From: Nitrospira sp.
GTDB taxonomy: Bacteria > Nitrospirota > Nitrospiria > Nitrospirales > Nitrospiraceae
Assembly (NCBI GenBank): GCA_018242765.1
Contig: JAFEBH010000031.1
Location: 1-41,463 of the forward strand
DNA: 41,463 bases
Reading direction: 5' to 3'
The notes below the pieces were generated by a model. The model was not told the origin of the DNA, searched no databases, and saw nothing but the letters and a program-made list of their open reading frames with translations. Positions 7,856-16,882 of this stretch are shown here, piece after piece; within the stretch, counting starts at the first letter, position 1, and each line of letters begins with the position of its first letter. The translations under genes were made by a program, and so were the position numbers.

Positions 7856-8754
7856 TGGCTTCCAGCCAGCATGGCCAAGAGGTGAGCGTACGACACATCC
7901 TCTCATTTGATGTGGAAGAGTATTTTCAAGTGTCGGCTTTTTGGTCAGACGCCAGAAGGCAACAATGGGATCGACTCGAAAGTCGTGTGGAGCAGAATAC
8001 GTTTCGGCTTGCAGAGCTCCTGGCGTGTGCTGAGACGAAAGCCACATTTTTTGTTCTCGGATGGGTCGCGGAGCGACATCCGGGGTTGGTCAAAATGTTG
8101 GCGAAACAAGGGCATGAAATCGCATCTCACGGTTACGGACATGAATTGGTTACCAGTCAAACAGACAGAGAGTTTCGGGACGATGTGAGGCGGTCAAAGC
8201 ATATTTTGGAGAACCTGACAGGGACAATGGTATTCGGATACCGAGCACCCAGCTTCTCGATCACTAATCGGACGCCATGGGCATTGCCGATATTGGCCGA
8301 AGAAGGCTATCTTTATGACTCCAGCATCAATGCTCGATTCCAACGATCGGGGAAAGGCAGCAGGGAGAGTGGTGTGCGTGAAGTTGTCACGACGGCCGGG
8401 AATATATTCGAAGTCGCGATGTCCACCGCAAGCCTATTCGGGATTCAGCTCCCCATTGCTGCGGGAGGCTACTTTCGTCTATTGCCATATTTCGCTTCCA
8501 GGATGTTTCTGAAGCAGCTTGAGAACACAGGCACTCAGGTCGTCATGTATCTGCATCCCTGGGAGATTGATCCAGATCAGCCTCGAATGGACGGGCGACT
8601 AGTTTCCAGGTTTCGTCACTACTTAAATCTTAGGAAGACCGAACCGCGACTGCAATGTCTCTTGCAGGATTTTTCGTTTGCGCCCATCGTAGAAATCGTT
8701 CAGCCGATCCGCGAGATGGCTCGAGCTCGGGCGCGGTGTGAAGTGTCGGTATGA
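7855..8754 (+). CDS. XrtA-type polysaccharide deacetylase (NodB homology, DUF3473)
   Basis: A 299-residue cytoplasmic-looking deacetylase with no signal peptide. The NodB domain shows the catalytic/metal Asp region SFDVEEYFQVSAF (Asp at about 19), the metal His pair in SHGYGHE (about 92 and 96), and the arginine motif GYRAPSFSI. The C-terminal part GGYFRLLPY plus YLHPWEIDPDQPR is typical of the DUF3473 extension found in XrtA/PEP-CTERM EPS loci. It likely removes N-acetyl groups from sugars of the polymer or its precursors. The ATG overlaps the stop of the preceding gene (TAATG) with GGAG upstream, indicating translational coupling. Confidence 0.9.
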   Translation: MASSQHGQEVSVRHILSFDVEEYFQVSAFWSDARRQQWDRLESRVEQNTFRLAELLACAETKATFFVLGWVAERHPGLVKMLAKQGHEIASHGYGHELVTSQTDREFRDDVRRSKHILENLTGTMVFGYRAPSFSITNRTPWALPILAEEGYLYDSSINARFQRSGKGSRESGVREVVTTAGNIFEVAMSTASLFGIQLPIAAGGYFRLLPYFASRMFLKQLENTGTQVVMYLHPWEIDPDQPRMDGRLVSRFRHYLNLRKTEPRLQCLLQDFSFAPIVEIVQPIREMARARARCEVSV

Positions 8755-9063
8755 GTTAACGAGATGCAGAGTGAATCCTTTGATTTGTAAGGGCAATGTA
8801 AATCGTCATGTCCGGCCTCCTTCCACCTCTCAGCTTGTGATTGATGGGTTGCCCTGTCCGTCTCCTGACCTATCACCAGAAGTCATACAGCCCTGAATAA
8901 GGGTGATTGGCGAGGGCGCCATACTTGAAAACTCCTCGAATCTCATCCATCTACTCTTTCGTTGAGGTATAGCTCCATTCCAGGAGAGGTCAGACCGACC
9001 TGATCCATCTGGAGCATTCACTGTCCACATCAGATATGAGGGGAGAGGCGATAGGCGAATTAA
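8755..9063. other. 309-base gap without a supported gene
   Basis: Lies between the deacetylase and the GT2 gene. No intact frame, RNA gene, terminator with a T-tract or clear promoter was found. A short minus-strand stretch reads protein-like but is broken and unrecognised. Confidence 0.6.
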
Positions 9064-10221
9064 ATGTATTACGAACTTGGATTTTGGATTTGCCTGGGAT
9101 TAATTCTATATATCTATGTCGGTTATCCTGTTTGTGTATTTCTCTTGTCTGCAATCTCAGGTGATCGTCCAAAGAGCTCTCCACTCGAACCCACAGTGAC
9201 CGTTGTCATTTCTGCCTACAATGAGGAAGCTGTGATCGAAGCCACCGTGATGAATAAGTTGGATCAGGACTATCCGTTGGATCGACTGAAGGTGTTAGTG
9301 GTCTCAGATGGCTCTACTGATCGCACCGATGAGATCGTTAAGACTCTGGTGAATTATCATGCAGATAGACTGATGTTTCTTAGGCAGGAACCTCGACAAG
9401 GGAAGACCCAAGCGCTGAATATGGCGCTCCAACACCTGTCGTCGGACGTCGTCGTGTTTGCGGATGCAAATTCTATCTACGCCTCGAATTCAATTCGGGT
9501 ATTGGTGAGCAATTTTTCAGACTCATCTGTAGGGTATGTGACTGGTCAGATGGTTTATGGCAATCCAACAGCGACAGGAATAGGTGCCGGGTCTGGATCG
9601 TACATGTCCTATGAAAATACGCTGCGGATGTGGGAGTCCAAGCTGGGATCTATTGTCGGTGTCGACGGTGGAATCGATGCGATCCGTCGGCAGTACTATA
9701 GGCCGATGCGTCCCGATCAGTTGCCTGACTTCATACTTCCTCTTAATGTCGTAGAGCAGGGTAGCCGCGTTATGTACGAACCGAGAGCAAAGGTCTTTGA
9801 AACGGCGCTATCAGACCCGTTTCAGGAATTTCGGATGCGTGTGCGAGTCTCCTTACGAGCTATGTGGGGACTGTATGATAAAAGGCATCTTTTAAATCCA
9901 TTTCGATTCCGCTTGTTCGCCTGGCAATTGATGTCCCACAAGGTGTTGAGGTATGGCGCGTTCTTTCCTCTTGCGGGACTTTTATTATTCAACATATTGT
10001 CCGTGAGTCAGAGTGCATTCTATGTCTTGTCTCTTGCAGTTCAAGTTGCGGTTTATGCCGTCGCGATGGCGGGACACTTTCTGCGGCAATCATCTTGGAC
10101 GGAGACAAAGCTGCTTTCACCATACTACTTCGTCATTTTAAATGCAGCCTGTATACTGGCATTCTGGAAGTTTTTGACCGGGCAGAAAATGATTCTTTGG
10201 AAACCTCGGCTGGGAGGGTAG
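9064..10221 (+). CDS. membrane glycosyltransferase family 2 (processive-synthase-like)
   Basis: A 385-residue GT2 enzyme with one N-terminal helix (about 5-30) and three or so C-terminal helices (about 295-385). The GT-A core shows VVISAYNEE, VVSDGSTD (about 79-86), the metal-binding ADAN (about 134-137), GVDGGIDAIRRQ and RVRVSLRAMW near 260-268, which corresponds to the R/QxxRW acceptor motif. This layout resembles cellulose/hyaluronan-synthase-like enzymes, so it adds sugars on the cytoplasmic face of the membrane. The ATG at 9064 has GGGGAGAGG about 15 bases upstream. The sugar transferred cannot be told from sequence. Confidence 0.88.
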   Translation: MYYELGFWICLGLILYIYVGYPVCVFLLSAISGDRPKSSPLEPTVTVVISAYNEEAVIEATVMNKLDQDYPLDRLKVLVVSDGSTDRTDEIVKTLVNYHADRLMFLRQEPRQGKTQALNMALQHLSSDVVVFADANSIYASNSIRVLVSNFSDSSVGYVTGQMVYGNPTATGIGAGSGSYMSYENTLRMWESKLGSIVGVDGGIDAIRRQYYRPMRPDQLPDFILPLNVVEQGSRVMYEPRAKVFETALSDPFQEFRMRVRVSLRAMWGLYDKRHLLNPFRFRLFAWQLMSHKVLRYGAFFPLAGLLLFNILSVSQSAFYVLSLAVQVAVYAVAMAGHFLRQSSWTETKLLSPYYFVILNAACILAFWKFLTGQKMILWKPRLGG

Positions 10222-10383
10222 GTTCAATTGTGGGAATCATCAGACTTTATGCACGGCCATGAAGTGTGACAGCGTGTGCATTGATGCTGGAGTAGAAGCA
10301 AGACGGGCATATTGTGTTGGGTTGCTGTGATGACGAAACGCCTCCGGGAAGATTAGGAAGAATCAGGTGCAGAGGGAGTTTGC

Positions 10384-11424
10384 ATGATTATGGTGGCAAA
10401 TCTCAATTTGAAAGCTGGCGAGAGAGTTCGTGTCAGAAGTAAACAGGAGATCCTGGCCACGTTGGATGAACAGGGTACGGTGGACAAGCTTCCATTCATG
10501 CCGGAGATGCTCCAGTACTGCGGACGGGAGTTCACGGTCTATAAACGAGCGGAGAAGACCTGCGATACCATCGAGAAAACGGGCGCGAGACGTGTGATGA
10601 GTGCGGTGCACCTAGAGGATGTCCGTTGTGACGGGTCCGCTCATGGTGGGTGCGGTGCACGATGTCTTATGTATTGGAAAGAAGCATGGCTTGAGCGGCC
10701 GAATACCGGTGTCGCATCGTCAGCCTTGGACATATCTGAAGTGTCTCATCAGGCCAGATCATCCGTACCACTCAGTGAGACGCAACTCTTGGCGATGACG
10801 ACACGGTCTTCTGAGGAAAGCCTCAAAGGCGGCGAGGTATACAGGTGTCAGATTACAGACCTTCTGAAATTCAGTACTCCGCTGTCCAGTTTGGATATCT
10901 GCCAGTATATGAGAGACCTGCAGTGCGGAAATGTCGGTCTAGGATCACTATTATCTGCGCTCATATTCCGCTCGTATCAGCGTTTGATGAAACTGCCGGG
11001 TCTTCGGGTCTGGTATTGGATATACGACACATTTCAAAAGTTACGTGGCGGTGTTCCGTTCCCATACAGAACAGGTCGACTAGAGGGCAAAACACCATCC
11101 GACAAGTTAGATTTGCAGCCGGGTGAATTAGTCCGGATCAAATCCCATGAGGAAATTTTCTATACCTTAGACAAAAATAATAGAAACCGAGGACTATTGT
11201 TCGATGCTGAGCAGGTTCCATATTGCGGTAAGACAGCCAAAGTCTTGTGCCGTGTCGAGAAAATCATCAACGAACGGACCGGAAAGATGATGAAGTTACC
11301 CAATGATTGTCTTATTCTCGAGGGAGTCTATTGCCGCGCACACTATTCCTCGGATCGGCTGTTCTGCCCAAGGAGTATTTATTCCTATTGGCGAGAAATT
11401 TGGCTGAAACGTGTGACGCCTTGA
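10384..11424 (+). CDS. uncharacterised Cys-rich protein with two internal repeats
   Basis: A 346-residue soluble protein of unknown function. Two copies of a domain of about 100 residues are visible. Repeat 1 (9-105) begins LKAGERVRVRSKQEILATLD and carries QYCGREF (Cys46), LEDVRC (Cys82), Cys90, Cys94 and YWKEAWLER. Repeat 2 (242-343) begins LQPGELVRIKSHEEIFYTLD and carries PYCGKTA (Cys281), LEGVYC (Cys317), FCPR (Cys328) and YWREIWLKR. Between them lies a different segment with CQITDLLKFSTPL and DICQYMRDLQCGNVG (about 155-185). The paired Cys suggest metal binding or disulfides. Domains of this look occur beside other surface-glycan genes, but no function is assigned here. The gene sits alone between intergenic gaps of about 160 and 140 bases. 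Confidence 0.85.
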   Translation: MIMVANLNLKAGERVRVRSKQEILATLDEQGTVDKLPFMPEMLQYCGREFTVYKRAEKTCDTIEKTGARRVMSAVHLEDVRCDGSAHGGCGARCLMYWKEAWLERPNTGVASSALDISEVSHQARSSVPLSETQLLAMTTRSSEESLKGGEVYRCQITDLLKFSTPLSSLDICQYMRDLQCGNVGLGSLLSALIFRSYQRLMKLPGLRVWYWIYDTFQKLRGGVPFPYRTGRLEGKTPSDKLDLQPGELVRIKSHEEIFYTLDKNNRNRGLLFDAEQVPYCGKTAKVLCRVEKIINERTGKMMKLPNDCLILEGVYCRAHYSSDRLFCPRSIYSYWREIWLKRVTP

Positions 11425-11564
11425 GAGAAGAATCGGCGTTGTAACCGTTCAAACAGTGCCAAAAGCGTCCATGGCGACGTAATGTTGGTCGAATTCCTCG
11501 TGGTCGGAACAGGCCGGACATGAGGATGGTAACTGTGTTCGCTATAGCGTGAGGTGGAAGAAGT

Positions 11565-12677
11565 ATGAAGACGGCGAAGGAAGTTGTGTTGCAGGATCTT
11601 TCATATATGGCGGACTGTCTCAAGTCCGAGTTTGAAGCCTTGTCAGGCAAGCGGTTGTTGATTACGGGTGGAGCGGGATTCCTCGGCCACTATTTTGTAC
11701 AAGGCGCGTTGTATTGGAACTTTGCGAATCCTGGTCAAGCTCCAATCAGTGTAGTCGTTTATGACAGTTTTGTGCGAGGGTTGCCAACCTGGCTTTCAGG
11801 GGTGAAAGAGGATGCCAACCTGACGCTGGTTACGCATGACATTCGGTACCCCCTGCCGACTGACATGGGAGATTTCTCGTATATCATCCATGCGGCATCT
11901 ATTGCCTCGCCGACGTATTACAAGCGAGACCCAATTGGCACGATGGACGCCAATGTGAACGGACTGCGCATGTTGCTGGATTATGCCCGGTCTCATCAGG
12001 AGAAGGGGCGACCTATCGAGGGGCTGCTGTTTTTCTCCAGTAGTGAGATCTATGGTGATCCATCTCCGGATCATATTCCGACTCCGGAAACCTATCGGGG
12101 GTTCGTGTCTTGCACGGGGCCACGTGCCTGCTATGACGAGGCGAAACGATATGGCGAAACATTGTGCGTCAACTTTGCCCATCAGTTCAACTTACCTGTG
12201 AAGGTGGCTCGGCCATTCAATAACTACGGTCCTGGCCTGAAGATTAGCGACCGTCGAGTCATTCCTGACTTTGCGCGAGATATCATGGCAGATAGGGACA
12301 TTGTGATGCTTTCCGATGGATCCCCCAAGCGAACATTTTGTTATTCCGTAGATGCTGTAATCGGATATTACAAGGTTCTTGTGAAGGGGCAGAAAGGTGA
12401 AGCCTACAACATCGGTGTAGAGACACCAGAAATCTCCATGGCTGAGTTGGCCGAAAAGTTGGCGGCGTTTTCCAGAGACCTTTTCGGCTACAAGGGGAAA
12501 GTCATTCGTCAAGCCAGCGAGGATGCGAGTTATCTCGTGGATAATCCTAATCGGCGCTGTCCGGTCATCACAAAAGCACGAGTACATTTGGGATATCATC
12601 CAAGCGTGGCACTCGACGAAGGATTGAGGAGATCACTCATCTGGTATCAGGGTAATCGTGACGCTCAGGACGCGTAG
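11565..12677 (+). CDS. NAD-dependent SDR, UDP-glucuronate decarboxylase-like
   Basis: A 370-residue extended SDR. The NAD-binding loop GGAGFLG is at 35-41, the serine motif is FFSSSEIYGDP, and the catalytic Tyr/Lys are in CYDEAKRYGETLC (Tyr190, Lys194). ARPFNNYGPG follows. The CYDEAKR form of the YxxxK motif and the NNYGPG stretch are closest to UDP-glucuronate decarboxylase (UXS, giving UDP-xylose). UDP-glucose dehydrogenase, which would make its substrate, is the next gene. A dTDP-glucose dehydratase-type activity cannot be excluded. The ATG has GAGGTGGAAGAAG upstream. Confidence 0.82.
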   Translation: MKTAKEVVLQDLSYMADCLKSEFEALSGKRLLITGGAGFLGHYFVQGALYWNFANPGQAPISVVVYDSFVRGLPTWLSGVKEDANLTLVTHDIRYPLPTDMGDFSYIIHAASIASPTYYKRDPIGTMDANVNGLRMLLDYARSHQEKGRPIEGLLFFSSSEIYGDPSPDHIPTPETYRGFVSCTGPRACYDEAKRYGETLCVNFAHQFNLPVKVARPFNNYGPGLKISDRRVIPDFARDIMADRDIVMLSDGSPKRTFCYSVDAVIGYYKVLVKGQKGEAYNIGVETPEISMAELAEKLAAFSRDLFGYKGKVIRQASEDASYLVDNPNRRCPVITKARVHLGYHPSVALDEGLRRSLIWYQGNRDAQDA

Positions 12678-12701
12678 CGGAAGAGCGGGGGGGACTAGGG
12701 A

Positions 12702-14048
12702 ATGAAGATTTCAATTGTCGGGACAGGCTATGTGGGCATTGTCACCGGAGCATGTTTCGCAGAGAAAGGACATCATGTGATGTGTGTCGACATTGATCAA
12801 GCCAAGGTGGATTTGATCAATAAGGGGATGGCTCCAATCTATGAGCGTGGCTTAGACGATTTGCTCAAAAAGCATGCGGGTGACAAGTTGCGGGCTACGA
12901 CTGATCTTGCCGATGCCGTTCGACAAACTGATCTATCGATGATCGCCGTTGGAACTCCATTTGATGGAAATGAAATCGACTTAACCTACATTAAGAATGT
13001 AGCAAGGCAACTCGGCCAAGCTCTGAAAGCCAAGTCCGACTATCACGTGGTAGTTGTCAAAAGTACCGTTGTTCCAGGGACAACGGATAATGTTGTATTG
13101 CCGATACTTGAGGAATCGTCGGGTAAGAAGGCTGGAGTGGGTTTTGGAGTGGGGATGAATCCTGAGTTTCTCACGGAAGGTGAAGCGGTCAATGAATTCA
13201 TGTATCCCGATCGAATCGTATTGGGTGGGATTGATCAGCCAACGATCGAGCGGCAAGCGGAACTGTACCAGGGGTTCCCGGATGTGGAAGTGTTGCGCAC
13301 CAATAACAAAACAGCTGAGATGATCAAGTACGCAGCTAATAGCTTGCTGGCAACATGTATTTCATTTTCTAATGAAATTGCCAATCTGTGCTCTGCGATC
13401 AAAGATGTGGATGTGGTCGAGGTTATGCGAGGAGTACACATCAGCCGCTATCTGAGTGTTCAGTTGCCAAGCAGGAAACGAGTCCAGCCGCCGGTTGCAG
13501 CGTTTCTAGCTGCTGGTTGCGGGTTTGGAGGAAGCTGTTTCCCTAAGGATGTGAAGGCGCTCGCGGCTCATGGGCAGAAACATCATGTGCCGATGGATCT
13601 GCTGAATGCAGTTCTTGCCATCAATGAGCGGCAGCCGCAACAAATTATCCAAATCCTCAAGAGGAAGTTCCCTTCCTTGCAAGGAATCAGAGTCACCATT
13701 CTCGGTTTGGCATTTCGGCCAGACACAAACGATATGCGCGAGTCTCCTGCGATTCCCATTATTCAGGCTTTGTTGAGAGAAGGGGCAAAAGTAAAAGGCT
13801 ATGATCCTGTTGCCAATGATGAGGCCAGGAGGCTGTTTTCTCCTCAAGAGCTGGAGCTGAGCAAGACTCTTACTGACGGGTTGATGCAGGCTGAGGCAAT
13901 TGTGTTGGTAACGCGATGGGATGAATTTCTTAAAGTTCCTGACCTTCTGAAGCAGCTGACTCCGCAACCCCTATTCGTGGATGGGCGCCGTTTGCTCGAT
14001 AAGGCATCTATCGCGAGGTACGAGGGCATTGGGTTGGAGACGACATGA
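12702..14048 (+). CDS. ugd: UDP-glucose 6-dehydrogenase
   Basis: A 448-residue enzyme oxidising UDP-glucose to UDP-glucuronate with two NAD+. It has the N-terminal Rossmann motif GTGYVG (7-12), NPEFLTEGEAV, the catalytic Cys279 in CGFGGSCFPKD, and the C-terminal UDP-binding domain with LGLAFRPDTNDMRESPA. Length and motifs are normal for the family. It sits between the UXS-like SDR, which may use its product, and the RfbC-like epimerase, whose ATG overlaps its stop (ATGA). A G7 run lies in its ribosome-binding region (12687-12693). Its product would provide the acidic sugar that the AsnB/CapK enzymes downstream could modify. Confidence 0.95.
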   Translation: MKISIVGTGYVGIVTGACFAEKGHHVMCVDIDQAKVDLINKGMAPIYERGLDDLLKKHAGDKLRATTDLADAVRQTDLSMIAVGTPFDGNEIDLTYIKNVARQLGQALKAKSDYHVVVVKSTVVPGTTDNVVLPILEESSGKKAGVGFGVGMNPEFLTEGEAVNEFMYPDRIVLGGIDQPTIERQAELYQGFPDVEVLRTNNKTAEMIKYAANSLLATCISFSNEIANLCSAIKDVDVVEVMRGVHISRYLSVQLPSRKRVQPPVAAFLAAGCGFGGSCFPKDVKALAAHGQKHHVPMDLLNAVLAINERQPQQIIQILKRKFPSLQGIRVTILGLAFRPDTNDMRESPAIPIIQALLREGAKVKGYDPVANDEARRLFSPQELELSKTLTDGLMQAEAIVLVTRWDEFLKVPDLLKQLTPQPLFVDGRRLLDKASIARYEGIGLETT

Positions 14049-14569
14049 TCTTTACCGAAACAAAGCTCAAAGGCGCCTACGTCATCGATCTGAAAAGAAT
14101 TTCCGATGAGCGCGGATTTTTTTCGCGCCGTTGGTGTGCCAGAGAATTTGCCTCACAAGGGTTGGATCAGGCCGTCGTGCAAGTGAACATCGGTCATAAT
14201 GCCAAGAAGGGCACAGTCCGAGGCATGCATTTCCAGCTCGCTCCGAACGCGGAAGTAAAGCTGGTTCATTGCTCCAGGGGAGCGCTGTACGATGTCATCA
14301 TCGACTTACGCGAGGGGTCTCCTACCAGAGGACAATGGTTCGGAGTGGAACTGACGGCAGATAACGGCCGCATGCTCTACGTACCAGAAGGTTTTGCCCA
14401 TGGGTACCAAACGCTGGAGGATGAGACAGACCTTGTCTACCAGACGTCAAAATTTTACGCCAAAGAATCGGCTACAGGTGTGAGATTCAATGATCCGGCC
14501 TTCGGAATCGTGTGGCCGTTGCCGGTGAGCGTGATTTCGAGTGGAGATCAACACTGGCCGGATTACTGA
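14045..14569 (+). CDS. rfbC: dTDP-4-dehydrorhamnose 3,5-epimerase family protein (RfbC-like)
   Basis: A 174-residue cupin epimerase. FFSRRWCAREFA, NIGHNAKKGTVRGMHFQ with the catalytic His62, VIIDLREGSPT and VPEGFAHGYQTLEDETD match the RfbC family. It acts on a 4-keto-6-deoxy nucleotide sugar at C3 and/or C5. No dTDP-glucose pyrophosphorylase or dedicated dehydratase lies beside it; instead an RfbF-like cytidylyltransferase is 2.3 kb downstream, so the substrate could be a CDP- rather than a dTDP-sugar. The start overlaps the ugd stop (ATGA). Confidence 0.88.
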   Translation: MIFTETKLKGAYVIDLKRISDERGFFSRRWCAREFASQGLDQAVVQVNIGHNAKKGTVRGMHFQLAPNAEVKLVHCSRGALYDVIIDLREGSPTRGQWFGVELTADNGRMLYVPEGFAHGYQTLEDETDLVYQTSKFYAKESATGVRFNDPAFGIVWPLPVSVISSGDQHWPDY

Positions 14570-14585
14570 AAGGGGAAGCAGAGGT

Positions 14586-15518
14586 ATGGGGGCATTGGTA
14601 GAGGAGAAACGAGTGGTGGTGACGGGAGCAACCGGATTCATCGGTTCTCACTGCCTACAATCGTTGCTTCAGCGAGGGTATGAGGTACATGCAGTCTCTT
14701 CGAAAGCAGGCGGTTCGGCTGGGGCGACTGTCATATGGCATCATGTAGATCTCTTTGATCCTGTATCCACTGCGCGCCTCGTCGAGAAAATTAAACCTGC
14801 GCAGCTGCTCCATCTTGCCTGGTATGTCGTGCCGGGTAAGCTGATTTCATCTGACCTAAATTTTGATTGGGTCCGATCAAGCATGGAGTTGTTGAAGTCC
14901 TTTCATCGGGAGGGCGGGCGACGAATCGTGATGCCAGGATCCAGTTATGAGTATGACTGGAGTTATGGGTATTGTCATGAAACGAGGACGCCGACCGTTC
15001 CCAATACGGTCTATGGAGCTTGCAAGCATGCCCTGGATGTGATGGCTCAGGCATTTTGCCGATCTCATCAACTCAGTTATGCGTGGCCCCGTGTTTTCTT
15101 TCTATATGGGCCAAACGAACATCCTGATCGACTGGTATCGTCCGTCATTCGATCCGTGCTGCAAGGACAAGAGGCGCGCTGCTCGCACGGGAAACAAATT
15201 CGCGACTATCTTCATGTACAGGATGTGGCGGAGGCTATCGTGTCTGTCCTTGACAGCGCTGTCGAGGGGCCGATTAATGTCGGATCCGGAACGGCGGTAA
15301 CCTTGCGTGACATTGTTATGACGGTGGGTCGTACGCTGGGGCGTGAAGACCTGCTTAAACTAGGGGCTATTCCAAGCCGGGCGAACGATGCGCCGCTAGT
15401 GGTGGCGGACATCGAACGGTTGAGCACAGAGGTAAAGTGGCAGCCGAGGTATTCGATGGAAACCGGCATTGCTCATACCATCGAGTGGTGGCGTCAAAAG
15501 CTGGCACAATCCAGCTGA
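14586..15518 (+). CDS. NAD-dependent epimerase/dehydratase (SDR)
   Basis: A 310-residue SDR with GATGFIG (14-20), PGSSYEYDWSYG as the serine region, and YGACK (Tyr143, Lys147) as the catalytic pair. RDYLHVQDVAEAI and NVGSGTAVTLRDIV follow. It is likely the 4-reductase or epimerase finishing a deoxy-sugar made with the adjacent RfbC-like enzyme. CDP-paratose/abequose-synthase-like reductases are one comparison, but the substrate is not determined. ATG 14586 has AAAGGGGAAG upstream; a GTG at 14541 would overlap the preceding gene and lacks family support. Confidence 0.85.
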   Translation: MGALVEEKRVVVTGATGFIGSHCLQSLLQRGYEVHAVSSKAGGSAGATVIWHHVDLFDPVSTARLVEKIKPAQLLHLAWYVVPGKLISSDLNFDWVRSSMELLKSFHREGGRRIVMPGSSYEYDWSYGYCHETRTPTVPNTVYGACKHALDVMAQAFCRSHQLSYAWPRVFFLYGPNEHPDRLVSSVIRSVLQGQEARCSHGKQIRDYLHVQDVAEAIVSVLDSAVEGPINVGSGTAVTLRDIVMTVGRTLGREDLLKLGAIPSRANDAPLVVADIERLSTEVKWQPRYSMETGIAHTIEWWRQKLAQSS

Positions 15519-15528
15519 GGAGAGAACG

Positions 15529-16875
15529 GTGGAGAAAATCGCAATTCTAGGTTCGGGTATGGCTGGATTCGGTGCAGCGCATCGGCTCCATACCGAAGGT
15601 CATCGTGCAACTCTCTATGAAAAGCGTGCGCATCATGGAGGGCACACGGCGTCCTATGTATTCGAGAATGGCTTCACGATTGATGAGGGGCCTCATGTGT
15701 CGTTCACCAAGGTCGAGCGAATGCAGAAACTGCTGGCAGACAGCGTGGAGCAGAAATTCGAACGTCTGCGTACCAAAGTCAATAATCACTGGAAAGGACA
15801 CTGGATTAAGCACCCAGCTCAGTGCAATCTCTATGGGCTTCCGCAGGACCTCACTATCAATATCTTGAAGGATTTTATCCACGCTCAGCACCATGAATGC
15901 GGCGAAATCAAGAATTATCGAGACTGGCTCTATGCCAGTTTTGGAAAGACGTTCGCCGAGACCTTCCCAATGGAGTACACGGTCAAGTATCACACGACGA
16001 CGGCCGACAATATGAGTACCGACTGGGTGGGGCCGCGCCTGTATCGAGCTAACATCGAGGAGGTGTTGCGTGGGGCACTCTCACCGTCAACACCTGACGT
16101 CCATTATATAGATCAGTTTCGCTATCCTTCGCACGGCGGCTTTGTCTCGTATCTAACCATGTTCATGAGGCAAGCGGATCTTCAAGCAGGCCATGAACTG
16201 GTGGAGATTGATCCATTACGAAGAGAGCTTCGGTTCAAAAATGGGAAAGTTACGTCCTATGACCATCTGGTGTCATCGATACCACTTCCTGACTTGATCA
16301 AGATGATCGTTGGTGTACCAGTCGACGTGCTCGAAGCGTCTCAGAAGCTATCGTGTAGTACAGTTGTCATCGTCAGCATCGGAGTTGACCGAGCTGATCT
16401 CATCGATGCTCATTGGACCTACTTCTATGACCGCGACTATTTCTTTACTCGCTTGAGCACCCCACATTTACAGTCGCCGCACAACGTACCACCGGGCTGC
16501 GGGAGTCTTCAAGCAGAGTGCTATTATTCTGCCAAGTATCGTCCACTCGATAGAACACCAGATGAGTGCATTGAACCGGTTATCCAGGACTTGAAGCGCT
16601 GTGGGATTCTTCGAGAGGAGGATACCATTCTCTTCAAACATTCAATGCTTGTACCTTATGCGAATGTGATTTTTGATTTAGAGCGTGCACCTGCGCTCAA
16701 GGTTGTTCATGGCTACTTAGACGACATCGGGATTGCATATTGTGGACGCTACGGTGACTGGGCCTATATCTGGACGGACGAATCCTTCATGAGCGGAGAA
16801 AATGCCGCGCAAAAAATATTGGATCGCTTGAGGAAGAACACTGCAAGCTCTGACCCCCGATCATCCAATAAGTGA
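15529..16875 (+). CDS. FAD-dependent amine-oxidase-like oxidoreductase
   Basis: A 448-residue flavoprotein. The N-terminal dinucleotide-binding motif GSGMAGFGAAHRL (Gly8/10/13) is followed by the acidic end of strand 2 (LYEKRAHHGGHTAS) and by GFTIDEGPHVSF. It falls in the protoporphyrinogen-oxidase / UDP-galactopyranose-mutase-like superfamily that is common in glycan clusters. A true UGM signature is not evident. It could be a sugar-ring mutase or an oxidase of a nucleotide sugar. The GTG start at 15529 has GAGGAGAG just upstream and lies 11 bases after the SDR stop. The cytidylyltransferase follows at 8 bases, so these genes form one transcription unit. Confidence 0.8.
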   Translation: MEKIAILGSGMAGFGAAHRLHTEGHRATLYEKRAHHGGHTASYVFENGFTIDEGPHVSFTKVERMQKLLADSVEQKFERLRTKVNNHWKGHWIKHPAQCNLYGLPQDLTINILKDFIHAQHHECGEIKNYRDWLYASFGKTFAETFPMEYTVKYHTTTADNMSTDWVGPRLYRANIEEVLRGALSPSTPDVHYIDQFRYPSHGGFVSYLTMFMRQADLQAGHELVEIDPLRRELRFKNGKVTSYDHLVSSIPLPDLIKMIVGVPVDVLEASQKLSCSTVVIVSIGVDRADLIDAHWTYFYDRDYFFTRLSTPHLQSPHNVPPGCGSLQAECYYSAKYRPLDRTPDECIEPVIQDLKRCGILREEDTILFKHSMLVPYANVIFDLERAPALKVVHGYLDDIGIAYCGRYGDWAYIWTDESFMSGENAAQKILDRLRKNTASSDPRSSNK

Positions 16876-16882
16876 GGTGCAC

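Noticed and set aside
8830..9030. A minus-strand reading with MDEIRGVF and YGALANHPYSGLYDFW.
   Set aside because: It is split over frames with stops, has no ribosome-binding site and no recognised family; too short to claim a pseudogene.
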